From positions 124,001 to 188,000 of the forward strand of contig NZ_JAAIVF010000008.1 of the NCBI RefSeq assembly GCF_029589495.1: a DNA stretch of 64,000 nucleotides, read 5' to 3'. Shown piece after piece: positions 1-8,707 of the stretch; the first letter of the stretch is position 1, and each line of letters opens with the position of its first letter. The position numbers were made by a program, and so were the translations under genes. The notes below the pieces were generated by a model. That model saw nothing but the letters and a program-made list of their open reading frames with translations. It did no database searches and had not been told where the DNA came from. This DNA is from Speluncibacter jeojiensis. Lineage in GTDB: Bacteria > Actinomycetota > Actinomycetes > Mycobacteriales > Mycobacteriaceae.

Positions 1-447
1 GGTCGCCTGCAGTTGGTCGAGGATCGGGCCGACCGGTGCGGGCACGGTGGTGCGCGGCCGCGGGATCACCGCCCCGTTGCGCAGTCTCGGGCCGCCGGGG
101 CCGCGCGGCACCAGGTCGACGTACTGCTCGCCGATGGCGGACATGCTGTGGACCTGCGCGTCGAGGTCGGAGGGGACGGGCACCGACGAATCGAGTGACA
201 GGGTGGCCTCGGCGCCGGCCGGGGTCATCCGCAGCGCGGTGACCTTGCCGATCGTGGTGCCGCGGTAGGTGACGTTCGCGTCGGGATACAGCCCGCCGCC
301 CGAGGCGATTTGCACCGTCACCGTGTACTGCCCGATCCCGAGGGTCTGCGGGATGCGCGCGTAGCGCACGGAGGCGAAGCCGATGCCGAGCACCGCGAGG
401 ATCGCGAAGACCGTCAGCTGCACCCGGGTCCTGCGGGCGAGTCTCAT
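1..447 (-). CDS. mceF: Mce family protein (MceF position), truncated by window edge
   Basis: This is the N-terminal 149 residues of the sixth Mce protein; the rest lies beyond position 1. It opens with a basic stretch and one hydrophobic helix (about residues 9-27), then enters the MlaD/Mce beta-barrel domain (residues about 35-115), as usual for Mce proteins that form the periplasmic lipid channel of Mce importers. The ATG at 447 overlaps the stop of the preceding mceE (ATGA), so translation is probably coupled. Being last of six tandem mce genes gives the F designation. The substrate cannot be read from the sequence. Confidence 0.9.
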   Translation of the reverse strand, partial: MRLARRTRVQLTVFAILAVLGIGFASVRYARIPQTLGIGQYTVTVQIASGGGLYPDANVTYRGTTIGKVTALRMTPAGAEATLSLDSSVPVPSDLDAQVHSMSAIGEQYVDLVPRGPGGPRLRNGAVIPRPRTTVPAPVGPILDQLQAT

Positions 448-1586
448 CGGCCACCTCCCGCGGATGCCGGTGCGGGGCTGAGCAATTGGCCCAGCCCTCT
501 TGCGTGGGCGGCCGTCGGCGGCTCGGGCTTGCCGATGATCGCGGGCAGCCCGGCGAGCGCGCCCTGCAGGCCGGTGCCGAGCAGCAGGGCGTTGTCGAGG
601 GTCTTGACCCGCAGGTCGAGGGTGACCTCGCCGTTGGCGTAGTCGCCGCGGACCGCGTTCGCGTAGGTGTCGATGGGGAAGGGGAACGTGAGCAGGTACC
701 GGGTGGATTCGGTCAGCGCACTGCCCGAGTCGGCCAGCCCCTTGAGCACCGGTTGCAGATCACGCAGGTTCGCCACCAGTTCGGTCCGGGTACCGTGCAC
801 TGCCCTGGTCGCCGCGTCGCCGAGCGCGCCCAACTGGTCCAGCGCCGTGGTGAGGTCGTCGCGACGGTCGCTCAGTGCGGTCAGTGCCGGACGCAGCGCC
901 GAGATGGAGTCGGCGAGAACGTCGTTTTGCTGCGCCACCTGTGCGGACAGCCGGTCGAGGCCGTCGATCGCCGCCACGATGTCCGACTTCTGCGCGTCGA
1001 GGCCGGTCAGCACGGTGTCGAGGTGGGCGAGCAGTCCGCGCACCTGGTCCTGCCGGCCGCTCAGGGCGGTGTTCAGCTCCCGGGAGATCTGCTGGATCTG
1101 ACCGATCCCGCCGCCGTTGAGGACCAGCGAGAGCGACGACAGGGTCTGCTCGGTCGTCGGGTAGTCGCCGGACCGCGCCAGCGGGATCGTGTCGCCGTCG
1201 TGCAATGTACCTTCGGCCGGCTCGGTGACCGGCGCCGCCAACTCGACCTGCGCGGCGCCGAGCAGGCTGGCCTGACCGATCTTCGCGGTCGCGTTCCCCG
1301 GCAACCGCACATCGCCGTCGAGACGCACCGTCACCAGCGCGTGGTCGCCCTGCAGACGCAGATCCGCGACCCGGCCCACGGTGACGTCGGCGACCCGCAC
1401 CTGCGCGTTGCGGGTGAGCGTGGCGACGTCGGGCATCTGGATGTACACGGTGTAGGCGCCCGCACCGTGACCCTTGGTACCCGGCAGCGGCAGCGAATTC
1501 AGCCCGCGCCACCCGCAACCCGACACCCCGCCGGCGGCGAGGACCAGCAACACTGTCACCACCGTCGCCCGCACCGCGCGCCGCAT
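444..1586 (-). CDS. mceE: Mce family lipoprotein (MceE/LprK-like)
   Basis: A 380-aa Mce protein with a lipoprotein signal: positively charged start, a hydrophobic run and a VSGC lipobox with Cys at about residue 24. The Mce/MlaD domain follows at about residues 40-120, then a long helical region that in this family forms the needle part of the channel. The fifth Mce protein of actinobacterial mce operons is typically a lipoprotein (LprK-like), and this one fits. I chose the ATG at 1586 because it gives the signal peptide directly and overlaps the mceD stop; longer in-frame openings run antisense through mceD and are not credible. Confidence 0.93.
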   Translation of the reverse strand: MRRAVRATVVTVLLVLAAGGVSGCGWRGLNSLPLPGTKGHGAGAYTVYIQMPDVATLTRNAQVRVADVTVGRVADLRLQGDHALVTVRLDGDVRLPGNATAKIGQASLLGAAQVELAAPVTEPAEGTLHDGDTIPLARSGDYPTTEQTLSSLSLVLNGGGIGQIQQISRELNTALSGRQDQVRGLLAHLDTVLTGLDAQKSDIVAAIDGLDRLSAQVAQQNDVLADSISALRPALTALSDRRDDLTTALDQLGALGDAATRAVHGTRTELVANLRDLQPVLKGLADSGSALTESTRYLLTFPFPIDTYANAVRGDYANGEVTLDLRVKTLDNALLLGTGLQGALAGLPAIIGKPEPPTAAHARGLGQLLSPAPASAGGGR

Positions 1587-2812
1587 CAGCGACCGCCCGG
1601 GGTCATCAGGCCCGGCAGTCCCGCGGGCGTCGACATGCGTTCGGTGCCGGCGGGGACCAGCTGGCCCGGCAGCGCCCCGACCCCGCGGGTCGGGTTGGCG
1701 GCCAGCGGCGGATAGTCCATCTGCAGCATGCCCAGCACCGGGCCCAGATACTGCACACACAAGCGGGCTCCCTCCTGCGCGTCCTTCTGCTCGGCGGCGG
1801 CGAGCGCCGAGCAGATGAAGTCGACGGGGTTGGCGAAGTTGCTCATCGCGAGCGCGGACACGACCGTGTTGTGGGCCGGCTGATAGATGTTGGCCAGGTT
1901 CGACAGTGCGGTCGGCGCGACGTGCAGAATCTGCTCGAGTCCCTGTCGTTCCTTCGCGAGTTCGCCCGCCACGTCCGAGAGCTTCGCGGTGGTGGTCGTC
2001 GCCTGGTCCCGGTTGTCGCGGACGAACGAGCCCACCAGTCCCAGCGCCGAATCCAGCTTGCCCAGTGCGGTGTCCATCTCGCCGCCGTTGTCGGCGAGTA
2101 CCTGCGTGACCGTGGACATGGTGTTGTCGAAGTCGACGATCTGCTCGCCGCTGCCGGCGAGCGCGCCGACGAACACTTGCAGGTTGCGGACCAGATCGAA
2201 CAGGTCGGTGCGACCGTCGGACATGGTCTGCATCGCCTCGGAGAGCCGCACGAGTGTCTGGTGCAGGCTCAGCCCCTGGCCGTCGAGGTTGCGCGCGGCC
2301 TGCCCGACGAGGCCGCCGAGTGCTCCACGCGGATCGGACTCGGACGGTCCGACCGCGGTCGCCACCCGCGACAGCTGGGCCTTGATCTGGTCCCACTCGA
2401 CGGGAACGGCGGTGCGGCGCAGCGGGATCGTCGCGCCGTCGGCCATCCGCGGGCCGCCCCGGTAGGCGGGGGCGAGCTGGACGAACCGGGCGGACACCAG
2501 GGACTGCGAGACGATCACCGCCTTCGCGTCCGCGGGCACCGGTTGGTCGCCGTCGACGGTCAGCCGGACCTCGACCCGGTCGCCGCGCGGGGTGATCGCG
2601 TCGACCGACCCGACCCGCACGCCCATGATCCGCACGTCGTCGCCGCGGTACAGTCCGGTCGTGCTGGTGAAGTACGCGGTGACGGTCAGGTCGCGATGCC
2701 GGGGTACGAGCGCGAACGACAGCGCGGCGAGCAGCAGCACCGTGAGCGCACCGCCGAGCACCCGGCGTGCGAGTACCCGGGTCGCTGCGTCGGTGCGCGA
2801 CCGGCCGCTCAC
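1586..2812 (-). CDS. mceD: Mce family protein (MceD)
   Basis: A 408-aa Mce protein with an N-terminal transmembrane anchor (about residues 18-38), a MlaD/Mce domain (about 42-125) and a long predicted-helical tail ending in a Pro/Gly-rich segment. It should be one of six hetero-oligomeric subunits of an Mce transporter carrying hydrophobic substrates across the envelope to the YrbE permease pair encoded upstream. The ATG at 2812 overlaps the TGA of mceC by four bases and its own stop abuts mceE, consistent with tight co-translation. Confidence 0.93.
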   Translation of the reverse strand: MSGRSRTDAATRVLARRVLGGALTVLLLAALSFALVPRHRDLTVTAYFTSTTGLYRGDDVRIMGVRVGSVDAITPRGDRVEVRLTVDGDQPVPADAKAVIVSQSLVSARFVQLAPAYRGGPRMADGATIPLRRTAVPVEWDQIKAQLSRVATAVGPSESDPRGALGGLVGQAARNLDGQGLSLHQTLVRLSEAMQTMSDGRTDLFDLVRNLQVFVGALAGSGEQIVDFDNTMSTVTQVLADNGGEMDTALGKLDSALGLVGSFVRDNRDQATTTTAKLSDVAGELAKERQGLEQILHVAPTALSNLANIYQPAHNTVVSALAMSNFANPVDFICSALAAAEQKDAQEGARLCVQYLGPVLGMLQMDYPPLAANPTRGVGALPGQLVPAGTERMSTPAGLPGLMTPGGR

Positions 2813-3825
2813 CGCGGCTGCCCCGTGATGCCGGCGGCGTGCAGCGCCTGCTGCACGAACGGGTCGATGATCTGGCCGGGGACCAGATTCTGGATGTAGG
2901 AGTTGAAGAACGGCCCGCTGGCGACGGCCTCGCCGAGTTCGGTCACATACGGGCCGAGCCGTTCGATCGCGGCGCCGATGTCGTCCTTGTCCTTCTGCAG
3001 CACCGACAGCACCGAGTTCACCTGGTCCAGTGCGGGTGTCAGCTGCGCCTGATTGTCGTGGACCGCGGCGGTGAGCTGGTCGGCGAGGGTGGCGACGTGC
3101 TCGAACAGGGTGTCGATCACCGCCGACCGCTGCTGCAGTTGGCCGAGCACCGCGTCGGCGTCGCCGATCATCGCGCTGATCTGGTTGCTGCGCACCGCAA
3201 GGACCGACGTGGCCCGCTCGGCGTGCTGCAGCAGTTCGCGCAGCGACCGGTCGCGGGTGCTGACGGTCTTCGACAGCCGGGTCACCCCGTCGAGCGCACC
3301 ACGCAGGTCGTCGGGGGTGTGCTGCAGGGTCGCAGAGAGCGCGTTCATCGAATCCGCGAGTGTGCCGGTGTCGATGTCGCGTTCGGTGTCGGTGAGGTCG
3401 CCGAGCGCGTCGGTCAGCTGGTAGGGGGAGCTGGTGCGTGACAGCGGGATCGTGGCGCCGCGGCGGAGCGTGCCGGGTCCGGACGGGGTCACCCGCAGCA
3501 GTTTGGTGCCCAGCACCGTGGCGGTACCGATGTCGGCGCGGGTGTCCTCGCCGAGCGAGATCGTGTGGTCGACGGTGAAGTCGACGACGACGGTGGCGCC
3601 GTCGATCCGCATCCCGGACACCCGGCCCGCCTGGACGCCGGCCACCTGCACCGGATCTCCCCGTTTGAGGCCGGCGGTCTCGGTGAAGACGGCGTGGTAG
3701 CCGGAGCCGCGGTCGACGAACGGCATCGCCTCGAGGTTCAGCGCGATCAGGGTGACGGCGATGATCGCGGCGGTGCCGACGATGCCGACGATCAGCGGAT
3801 TGCGTTCGCGGAACTGGAACTTCAT
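2809..3825 (-). CDS. mceC: Mce family protein (MceC)
   Basis: A 338-aa Mce protein: basic N-terminus (MKFQFRERNPL), one transmembrane helix (about residues 11-32), the Mce domain (about 38-115), then a long alpha-helical region. Role as for the other Mce subunits, forming the periplasm-spanning lipid conduit. The ATG at 3825 overlaps the mceB stop (ATGA); a longer upstream reading would run into mceB and adds no recognisable sequence, so it was rejected. Confidence 0.93.
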   Translation of the reverse strand: MKFQFRERNPLIVGIVGTAAIIAVTLIALNLEAMPFVDRGSGYHAVFTETAGLKRGDPVQVAGVQAGRVSGMRIDGATVVVDFTVDHTISLGEDTRADIGTATVLGTKLLRVTPSGPGTLRRGATIPLSRTSSPYQLTDALGDLTDTERDIDTGTLADSMNALSATLQHTPDDLRGALDGVTRLSKTVSTRDRSLRELLQHAERATSVLAVRSNQISAMIGDADAVLGQLQQRSAVIDTLFEHVATLADQLTAAVHDNQAQLTPALDQVNSVLSVLQKDKDDIGAAIERLGPYVTELGEAVASGPFFNSYIQNLVPGQIIDPFVQQALHAAGITGQPR

Positions 3826-4850
3826 TTCGGTGCGCACCTCCCGGTGGTCTGCCCGAACATCGGGGTCGAGACGTCCGAACCGTCGGCGCCGGTGAACTTG
3901 ATCCGCAGCCCGCACAGGTAGTAGTTGAAGAAGTTGCCGTACGCGCCGAGCCGGCTCAGCGCGGCGTAGGCGGTCGGCAGCCGGGTGATGACGCTGTCGA
4001 GCGTCTGCTTTCCCGAATCGAGTTGGCTTGCGGTGCGCCGCAACTGGCCGACCGTGCCCTGCAGCGGGGTGCGCGCGTCGGTCAGCAGATCGGCCACGGC
4101 GGCCGCTCCGGAGTCGATCCGGGTCAGCGCGGCGCCCCAGTGCTCGTTGTCGGCGGCGAGCGCGCCGGTGAGCTGCTGGGCCTTGTCGAGCGCGGACGAC
4201 AGATCCTGGTCGCGGCCGGCGACAGTGCCGAGGACGGTGTTCAGGTTGGTGACCACCTGCCCGACCACCTCGTCCCGGTCGGCGATCGTGTTCGTCAGGG
4301 ATGCGGTGTGCGCCAGAATGTCCTGCACCGTGCCGCCCTCGCCCTGGAACACAGCGATCAGCTCCTGGGTGAGGCTGTTGACCTGCTTCGGGTCCAGTGC
4401 GCGGAAGAGCGGTTTGAAGCTGCCCAGCAACTGGTCGAGGTTCAGCGCCGGCGCTGTCCGGTCGGTGCCGAGGCGCGCGCCGGCGGGAAGACGCTGCGCT
4501 GAATCGGGCCCGGGCAGCAGCGCCAGGTAGCGGTCGCCGACCAGGTTCGCGTAGCGCACCACCGCGCGGGTGGCGGTGGTCAGCGGGTAGCTCGAGTCGA
4601 CGTCCATCTCCACGACGGCGTGGTCAGCGCCGTCGACCCGCACGCCGGCGACCTTCCCGGTCTCGACGCCTGCGACCCGGATGAAGTCGCCCTTCTTGAG
4701 CCCGGACGCGTCGGTGAACACCGCCTCGTAGCGGGTGTAGTCGTCGAACCGGTACTGGCCCAGCACCAGGACGAGCCCGCCGAGCACGGTGACCATCACG
4801 GTCACGAAGATCGCCAGCCGCCAGCCGACCGCGCGCAGATTCGTCGTCAT
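3822..4850 (-). CDS. mceB: Mce family protein (MceB)
   Basis: A 342-aa Mce protein with a transmembrane segment at about residues 11-31, a Mce/MlaD domain (about 36-120, containing the usual FxDASGLxxGDxVRVAG-like start) and a helical C-terminal half ending in a short Cys-containing tail (YYLCGL near the end). The start at 4850 overlaps the mceA stop by four bases. It is the second mce gene after the two permease genes, the conserved position of MceB. Confidence 0.93.
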   Translation of the reverse strand: MTTNLRAVGWRLAIFVTVMVTVLGGLVLVLGQYRFDDYTRYEAVFTDASGLKKGDFIRVAGVETGKVAGVRVDGADHAVVEMDVDSSYPLTTATRAVVRYANLVGDRYLALLPGPDSAQRLPAGARLGTDRTAPALNLDQLLGSFKPLFRALDPKQVNSLTQELIAVFQGEGGTVQDILAHTASLTNTIADRDEVVGQVVTNLNTVLGTVAGRDQDLSSALDKAQQLTGALAADNEHWGAALTRIDSGAAAVADLLTDARTPLQGTVGQLRRTASQLDSGKQTLDSVITRLPTAYAALSRLGAYGNFFNYYLCGLRIKFTGADGSDVSTPMFGQTTGRCAPK

Positions 4851-6052
4851 CTGTGGCCTCCCGGTGCGGGTGCGCTCGGCGCCGACGGTCTCGATACGGC
4901 GGGTGTCCCGAGCAGGTTCGTCAGCAGCGTGTCGAAGCGCACCTGCGGACTCGTCTGCACCGCGGCGAACGGGTTCGCGCCGGTGTCGGCGACGACGTAG
5001 GGCGCGGGGACCTGGTCCATCGACAGCTTCGGCAGGCCCCCGCAGCGCGGGCCGCCGCGCGCGCGGACGACGGGTAGGTCGGTCGGGTACGCGTACGGTT
5101 CGACGCCGAGCAGGAACGTCGAGTTCAGCTTCATGGTCGCCCCGTTGCCGCCGGACACCGGTTCGGCCATCCTGCGGGTCTGGTCGGCGCCCTGCAGGAA
5201 ACAGGTGATGCCGCCGGAGTATTCGTGCAGCAGCCCGGCGGTGGGGCGCAGCAACGACATGGTCGCGGTGAGGGCGGGCGTGTTGTCGGTCAGCAACGGT
5301 GTGCCCTGGCCGGCCAGTCCTGTCACCGACAGCAGCAGCGCGTCGAACTGGGTGCGCCGCTGCGAGAGGGTCCGGGCGGTGGTCGTCAGGTTGCGCAGGT
5401 CGGTCATCACATCGTCGGCGGCGTCGCGGTAGATGCCGGCGACGGCGGCCGTCTGCGTGACGTCGTGCTGCAGTTCGGGGGTGCGCTCGGCCACGGGTTC
5501 GAGAAACGAGTTCGCCTGCTGCAGGGTCGTCCCCAGCGCGCCGCCGCGCCCGTCGAGCCCGTCGGACAGCGCGGTGAGCAGGGAGTTGAGCTTGGCCGGG
5601 TCGACCGCCCCGAGCAGGTCGTTCAGCGACTCGAACAGCGTGTCCACCTCGACGGTGACCGATCCGGCGCGGATCGTGGTGCCCGCGGCGATACGTTCGG
5701 CCGTCGGCCGGGGCGGGTCGGTCAGCGTGACGTACTTGGCGCCGAACAGCGTGGTCGCGCGGATGTCGGCACCGACCCCGGCGGGGATCTGCCCGGCCGC
5801 CGACGGATCGAGCCGCACCGAGATGACCGCGCCCGAATCGTGCTGCGCGACAGCGGTGACGGTGCCGACCTGGACATCGTGCATCTTGACCATCGCGCCC
5901 GGCTCGAGCACCAGCCCCGACCGGGCGCTGTCGATGGTGATCGGCACGCCGCCCTCGAGACCGTCCCCATACGACAGCGCGACCGCCGTGACGACGGCAC
6001 CCAGCACGACGGCCAACCCGAGGGCGGCGACCTTCTTCGGCAGCGGGAGCAT
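4847..6052 (-). CDS. mceA: Mce family protein (MceA)
   Basis: A 401-aa first Mce subunit: N-terminal membrane helix (about residues 8-27), Mce domain (about 36-115), helical channel region, and a C-terminal extension with a conserved-looking Cys pair (ITCFLQG and PRCGG) and a Pro/Ala/Ser-rich end. It follows yrbEB by six bases. In characterised actinobacteria such operons import cholesterol (Mce4) or fatty acids/mycolic acids (Mce1, Mce3-type); nothing here fixes the subtype, and the catabolic neighbours are the best clue. Confidence 0.92.
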   Translation of the reverse strand: MLPLPKKVAALGLAVVLGAVVTAVALSYGDGLEGGVPITIDSARSGLVLEPGAMVKMHDVQVGTVTAVAQHDSGAVISVRLDPSAAGQIPAGVGADIRATTLFGAKYVTLTDPPRPTAERIAAGTTIRAGSVTVEVDTLFESLNDLLGAVDPAKLNSLLTALSDGLDGRGGALGTTLQQANSFLEPVAERTPELQHDVTQTAAVAGIYRDAADDVMTDLRNLTTTARTLSQRRTQFDALLLSVTGLAGQGTPLLTDNTPALTATMSLLRPTAGLLHEYSGGITCFLQGADQTRRMAEPVSGGNGATMKLNSTFLLGVEPYAYPTDLPVVRARGGPRCGGLPKLSMDQVPAPYVVADTGANPFAAVQTSPQVRFDTLLTNLLGTPAVSRPSAPSAPAPGGHR

Positions 6053-6058
6053 CGGCGC

Positions 6059-6925
6059 TCACCCGGCGAGGTGGAGCTGTCGGGCGCCGCCGTAGAGCGC
6101 CAGCGAGATCAGCAGCGTCACCGTCACCACCGCGATCAGCGACGACCGCACGGCCCGCCCGGTCGCGATGCCGACCCCCGACGGCCCGCCCGCCGCGTAG
6201 TAGCCGTAGTAGCTGTGGATCAGCATGACCACGGCCGCCATGGCGATCGCCTGCACGAACGACCACAACACGTCCGACGGGATCAGGAATGTGTAGAAGT
6301 AGTGGTCGTACACGCCGGCCGACTGGCCGAGGATATGCACGGTCGCGACCCGGCTGGACAGGAACGAGGTGGTCACCGCCAGTGCGTACAGCGGGACGAT
6401 CGCGATCAGCCCGGCCAGGATGCGCGTGCTGACCAGGAACGGCATCGACCGGATCGCCATCACCTCGAGCGCGTCGATCTCCTCGCTGATCCGCATGGCA
6501 CCCAGTTGCGCGGTGGTGCCCGCACCGATGGTCGCGGCGAGCCCGACCCCTGCGGTCACCGGGGAGACGACCCGGATGTTGACGTAGGCGCTGAGGAAGC
6601 CGGTCAGCGACGAGACCCCGATGTCGCCGAGTGAGTCGTATCCCTGGACGGCGACCGTTGCGCCCGCGAACAGTGTCAGGAAGCTGACGATGACCACCGT
6701 GCCGCCGATCACCGCGAGCAGGCCGGTGCCCATGGAGATCTCGGCGAGCAGCCGCATGGTCTCGCGACGGTACGCGCGCGCGGCCTTGCCCAGCGAGAAC
6801 AGTGCGGCGAGAAAGAAGTTCGCTTGATCTCCGGCGCGGTCGATCGAGCGGCCCACGCGGTCCAGGGGGCGGATGAGCGTGCCGAACCGGCGGCTCGGCA
6901 GCGGGGGGACACGGTCGACGGTCAT
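6059..6925 (-). CDS. yrbEB: YrbE/MlaE-family ABC permease (YrbEB)
   Basis: A 288-aa integral membrane protein of the MlaE/YrbE family, with five or so hydrophobic segments and the family signature around residues 130-165 (GLAATIGAGTTAQLGAMRIS followed by EEIDALEVM), which contacts the MceG/MlaF-type ATPase. It is the second permease of the Mce importer. No ATPase gene (mceG) lies in the window; in mycobacteria one distant MceG serves several mce operons. The ATG at 6925 lies five bases after the yrbEA stop. Confidence 0.94.
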   Translation of the reverse strand: MTVDRVPPLPSRRFGTLIRPLDRVGRSIDRAGDQANFFLAALFSLGKAARAYRRETMRLLAEISMGTGLLAVIGGTVVIVSFLTLFAGATVAVQGYDSLGDIGVSSLTGFLSAYVNIRVVSPVTAGVGLAATIGAGTTAQLGAMRISEEIDALEVMAIRSMPFLVSTRILAGLIAIVPLYALAVTTSFLSSRVATVHILGQSAGVYDHYFYTFLIPSDVLWSFVQAIAMAAVVMLIHSYYGYYAAGGPSGVGIATGRAVRSSLIAVVTVTLLISLALYGGARQLHLAG

Positions 6926-6930
6926 TGCGA

Positions 6931-7755
6931 TCAACTGCCTTTCAGCGCCAGGCCGACGGACGTGAGGACCAGGTTGGCGACGAACAAGGCCATGAAGGCG
7001 AACACGACCGTCTCCTGCACCGCCTCGCCCACCCCCTTGGGCCCGCCGGCGACGGTCAGGCCCCGGTAGCAGGCGACGAGCGCGGCGATCAGACCGAACA
7101 CCGCGGCCTTGACCTCCGACAGCACGAGGTCGCCGACCCCGATCAGCAGCGTCACGCCGGACGCGTACGCCCCCGGCGAGACGTGCTGAACGAACACCGA
7201 GAACAGGAAGCCGCCGGACAACCCGATCGCGCACACCGCGCCGTTGAGCAGCGAAGCGACGAACACGGACGCCAGCACCCGCGGCAGCACCAGTCGCGGC
7301 ACGGGGTCGATGCCGAGCACCTGCAGCGCGGCGATCTCCTCGCGGATGGTGCGCGACCCGAGGTCGGCGGTGATCGCTGTGGCGCCGGCGCCCGCCACGA
7401 CGAGCACCGTCACCAGCGGGCCGATCTGCGTGACCGCACCCAATCCCGCACCCGCTCCGGACATGTCGCCCGCGCCGATCTGGGTGAGCAGCGAGTTCAG
7501 CGTGAACACCACCAGCACCGTGAACGGGATCGACATCAGCACCGCGGGCAGCAGCGAGACGCGGGCGATGAACCAGGACTGGACGAGGAACTCGCGCCAG
7601 GCGAACGGGCGCCGGCCGAGCGCCAGCGCGGCGTCGAGCGACATGGAGTAGAACCGGCCGAGCGCGCGCACGCCGCCGCCGACCGACTCCAGCGCGCCGG
7701 CGGTCAGCCGGGACACGGTGGGCGCCAGGTCCACCGGCATACGCAGGGTCACCAT
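6931..7755 (-). CDS. yrbEA: YrbE/MlaE-family ABC permease (YrbEA)
   Basis: A 274-aa MlaE/YrbE permease with hydrophobic segments from about residue 50 onward and the EEIAALQVLGID signature that couples to the ABC ATPase. It pairs with YrbEB as the membrane core of the Mce transporter. I chose the ATG at 7755, seven bases after the HMG-CoA lyase stop; an in-frame ATG at 7740 is an alternative. Its tight linkage to catabolic genes upstream suggests import and degradation of the same compound. Confidence 0.92.
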   Translation of the reverse strand: MVTLRMPVDLAPTVSRLTAGALESVGGGVRALGRFYSMSLDAALALGRRPFAWREFLVQSWFIARVSLLPAVLMSIPFTVLVVFTLNSLLTQIGAGDMSGAGAGLGAVTQIGPLVTVLVVAGAGATAITADLGSRTIREEIAALQVLGIDPVPRLVLPRVLASVFVASLLNGAVCAIGLSGGFLFSVFVQHVSPGAYASGVTLLIGVGDLVLSEVKAAVFGLIAALVACYRGLTVAGGPKGVGEAVQETVVFAFMALFVANLVLTSVGLALKGS

Positions 7756-7762
7756 CGCCGGC

Positions 7763-8707
7763 TCACCCCTGTCCGGTCGTGGCGCCGAGGGAGGCGGCCG
7801 GGGTGCGCAGGCGGTCGCCGGCGCGGCCGACACCGCTCGCGAGGTCGTGGCCGACGACCCGGCGGGCGACCGTCGCCGCGTCGATCGCCGCGGACAGGTC
7901 GATACCCGTGCCCACCCCGCAGTCCTCGAGCAGATAGACGAGTTCCTCGGTCGCGATGTTGCCGCTCGCCCCCGGTGCGAACGGGCACCCGCCGAGTCCG
8001 CCGACGGAGGCGTCGAGGTCGACCACTCCGGACTGCACGGCCGCATAGGCGCTGGCCAGTCCCGCGCCCCGGGTGTTGTGGAAGTGCGCGCCGACCGAGC
8101 AGTCGCCGAGGTGCGCGCGCAGGCGGTCGAGCAGGCCGACGACGCGGACCGGGGTGGCGGTACCGACGGTGTCTGCGACCGAGATTCGGTCCGCGCCGAG
8201 AGCGATTGCGTGCCCGGCGATCTCGACGACCCGCTCGGGCGGGGTCGGGCCGTCGAACGGGCAGTCCCACGCGGTCGCGATGATCACCTCGCAGGTGCCG
8301 CCGCCGTCGTGGACGATCTCGGCGATCTGCTCGGTCAACCGCACCGACTCGTCCACGCCGCGGCGGACGTTTGCCTGGCTGTGCCCCTCGGCGGCGGAGA
8401 GGACGTACTCCACGTCCGGGATGCGGGCGGTGACCGCGCGGCGGGCCCCGCCGGGTCCTGCGACCAGCGCGGAGAACTCGAGCTGCGGCCACCGGTGCGC
8501 CTGCGCGGCGAGCGCTTCCGCGTCGGCCATCGCCGGGACCGCACGCGGGGATACGAACGCGGTGAGTTCGACGCGCCGGACTCCGGTGACGGCGAGGGCG
8601 TCGAGCAGCCGGAGCTTCGCCTCGGTCGACACAGGCCGCTCGTTCTGCAGACCGTCGCGCAGCCCGACCTCACGGATGCTGACAGCCGGCGGCAGCGTCG
8701 GAATCAT
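7763..8707 (-). CDS. Hydroxymethylglutaryl-CoA lyase family protein
   Basis: A 314-aa HMGL-like TIM-barrel enzyme. The family cleaves 3-hydroxy-3-methylglutaryl-CoA to acetyl-CoA and acetoacetate, the last step of leucine and of some isoprenoid catabolism. Visible motifs are REVGLRDGLQNE near residue 12, the metal-binding HFHNTRG at about residue 232, and the glycine-rich loop GGLGGCPFAPG with the conserved catalytic Cys near residue 267. The ATG at 8707 overlaps the TGA of the CoA-transferase by one base (TGATG). A related substrate such as citramalyl- or another 3-hydroxy-3-methylacyl-CoA is possible. Confidence 0.93.
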   Translation of the reverse strand: MIPTLPPAVSIREVGLRDGLQNERPVSTEAKLRLLDALAVTGVRRVELTAFVSPRAVPAMADAEALAAQAHRWPQLEFSALVAGPGGARRAVTARIPDVEYVLSAAEGHSQANVRRGVDESVRLTEQIAEIVHDGGGTCEVIIATAWDCPFDGPTPPERVVEIAGHAIALGADRISVADTVGTATPVRVVGLLDRLRAHLGDCSVGAHFHNTRGAGLASAYAAVQSGVVDLDASVGGLGGCPFAPGASGNIATEELVYLLEDCGVGTGIDLSAAIDAATVARRVVGHDLASGVGRAGDRLRTPAASLGATTGQG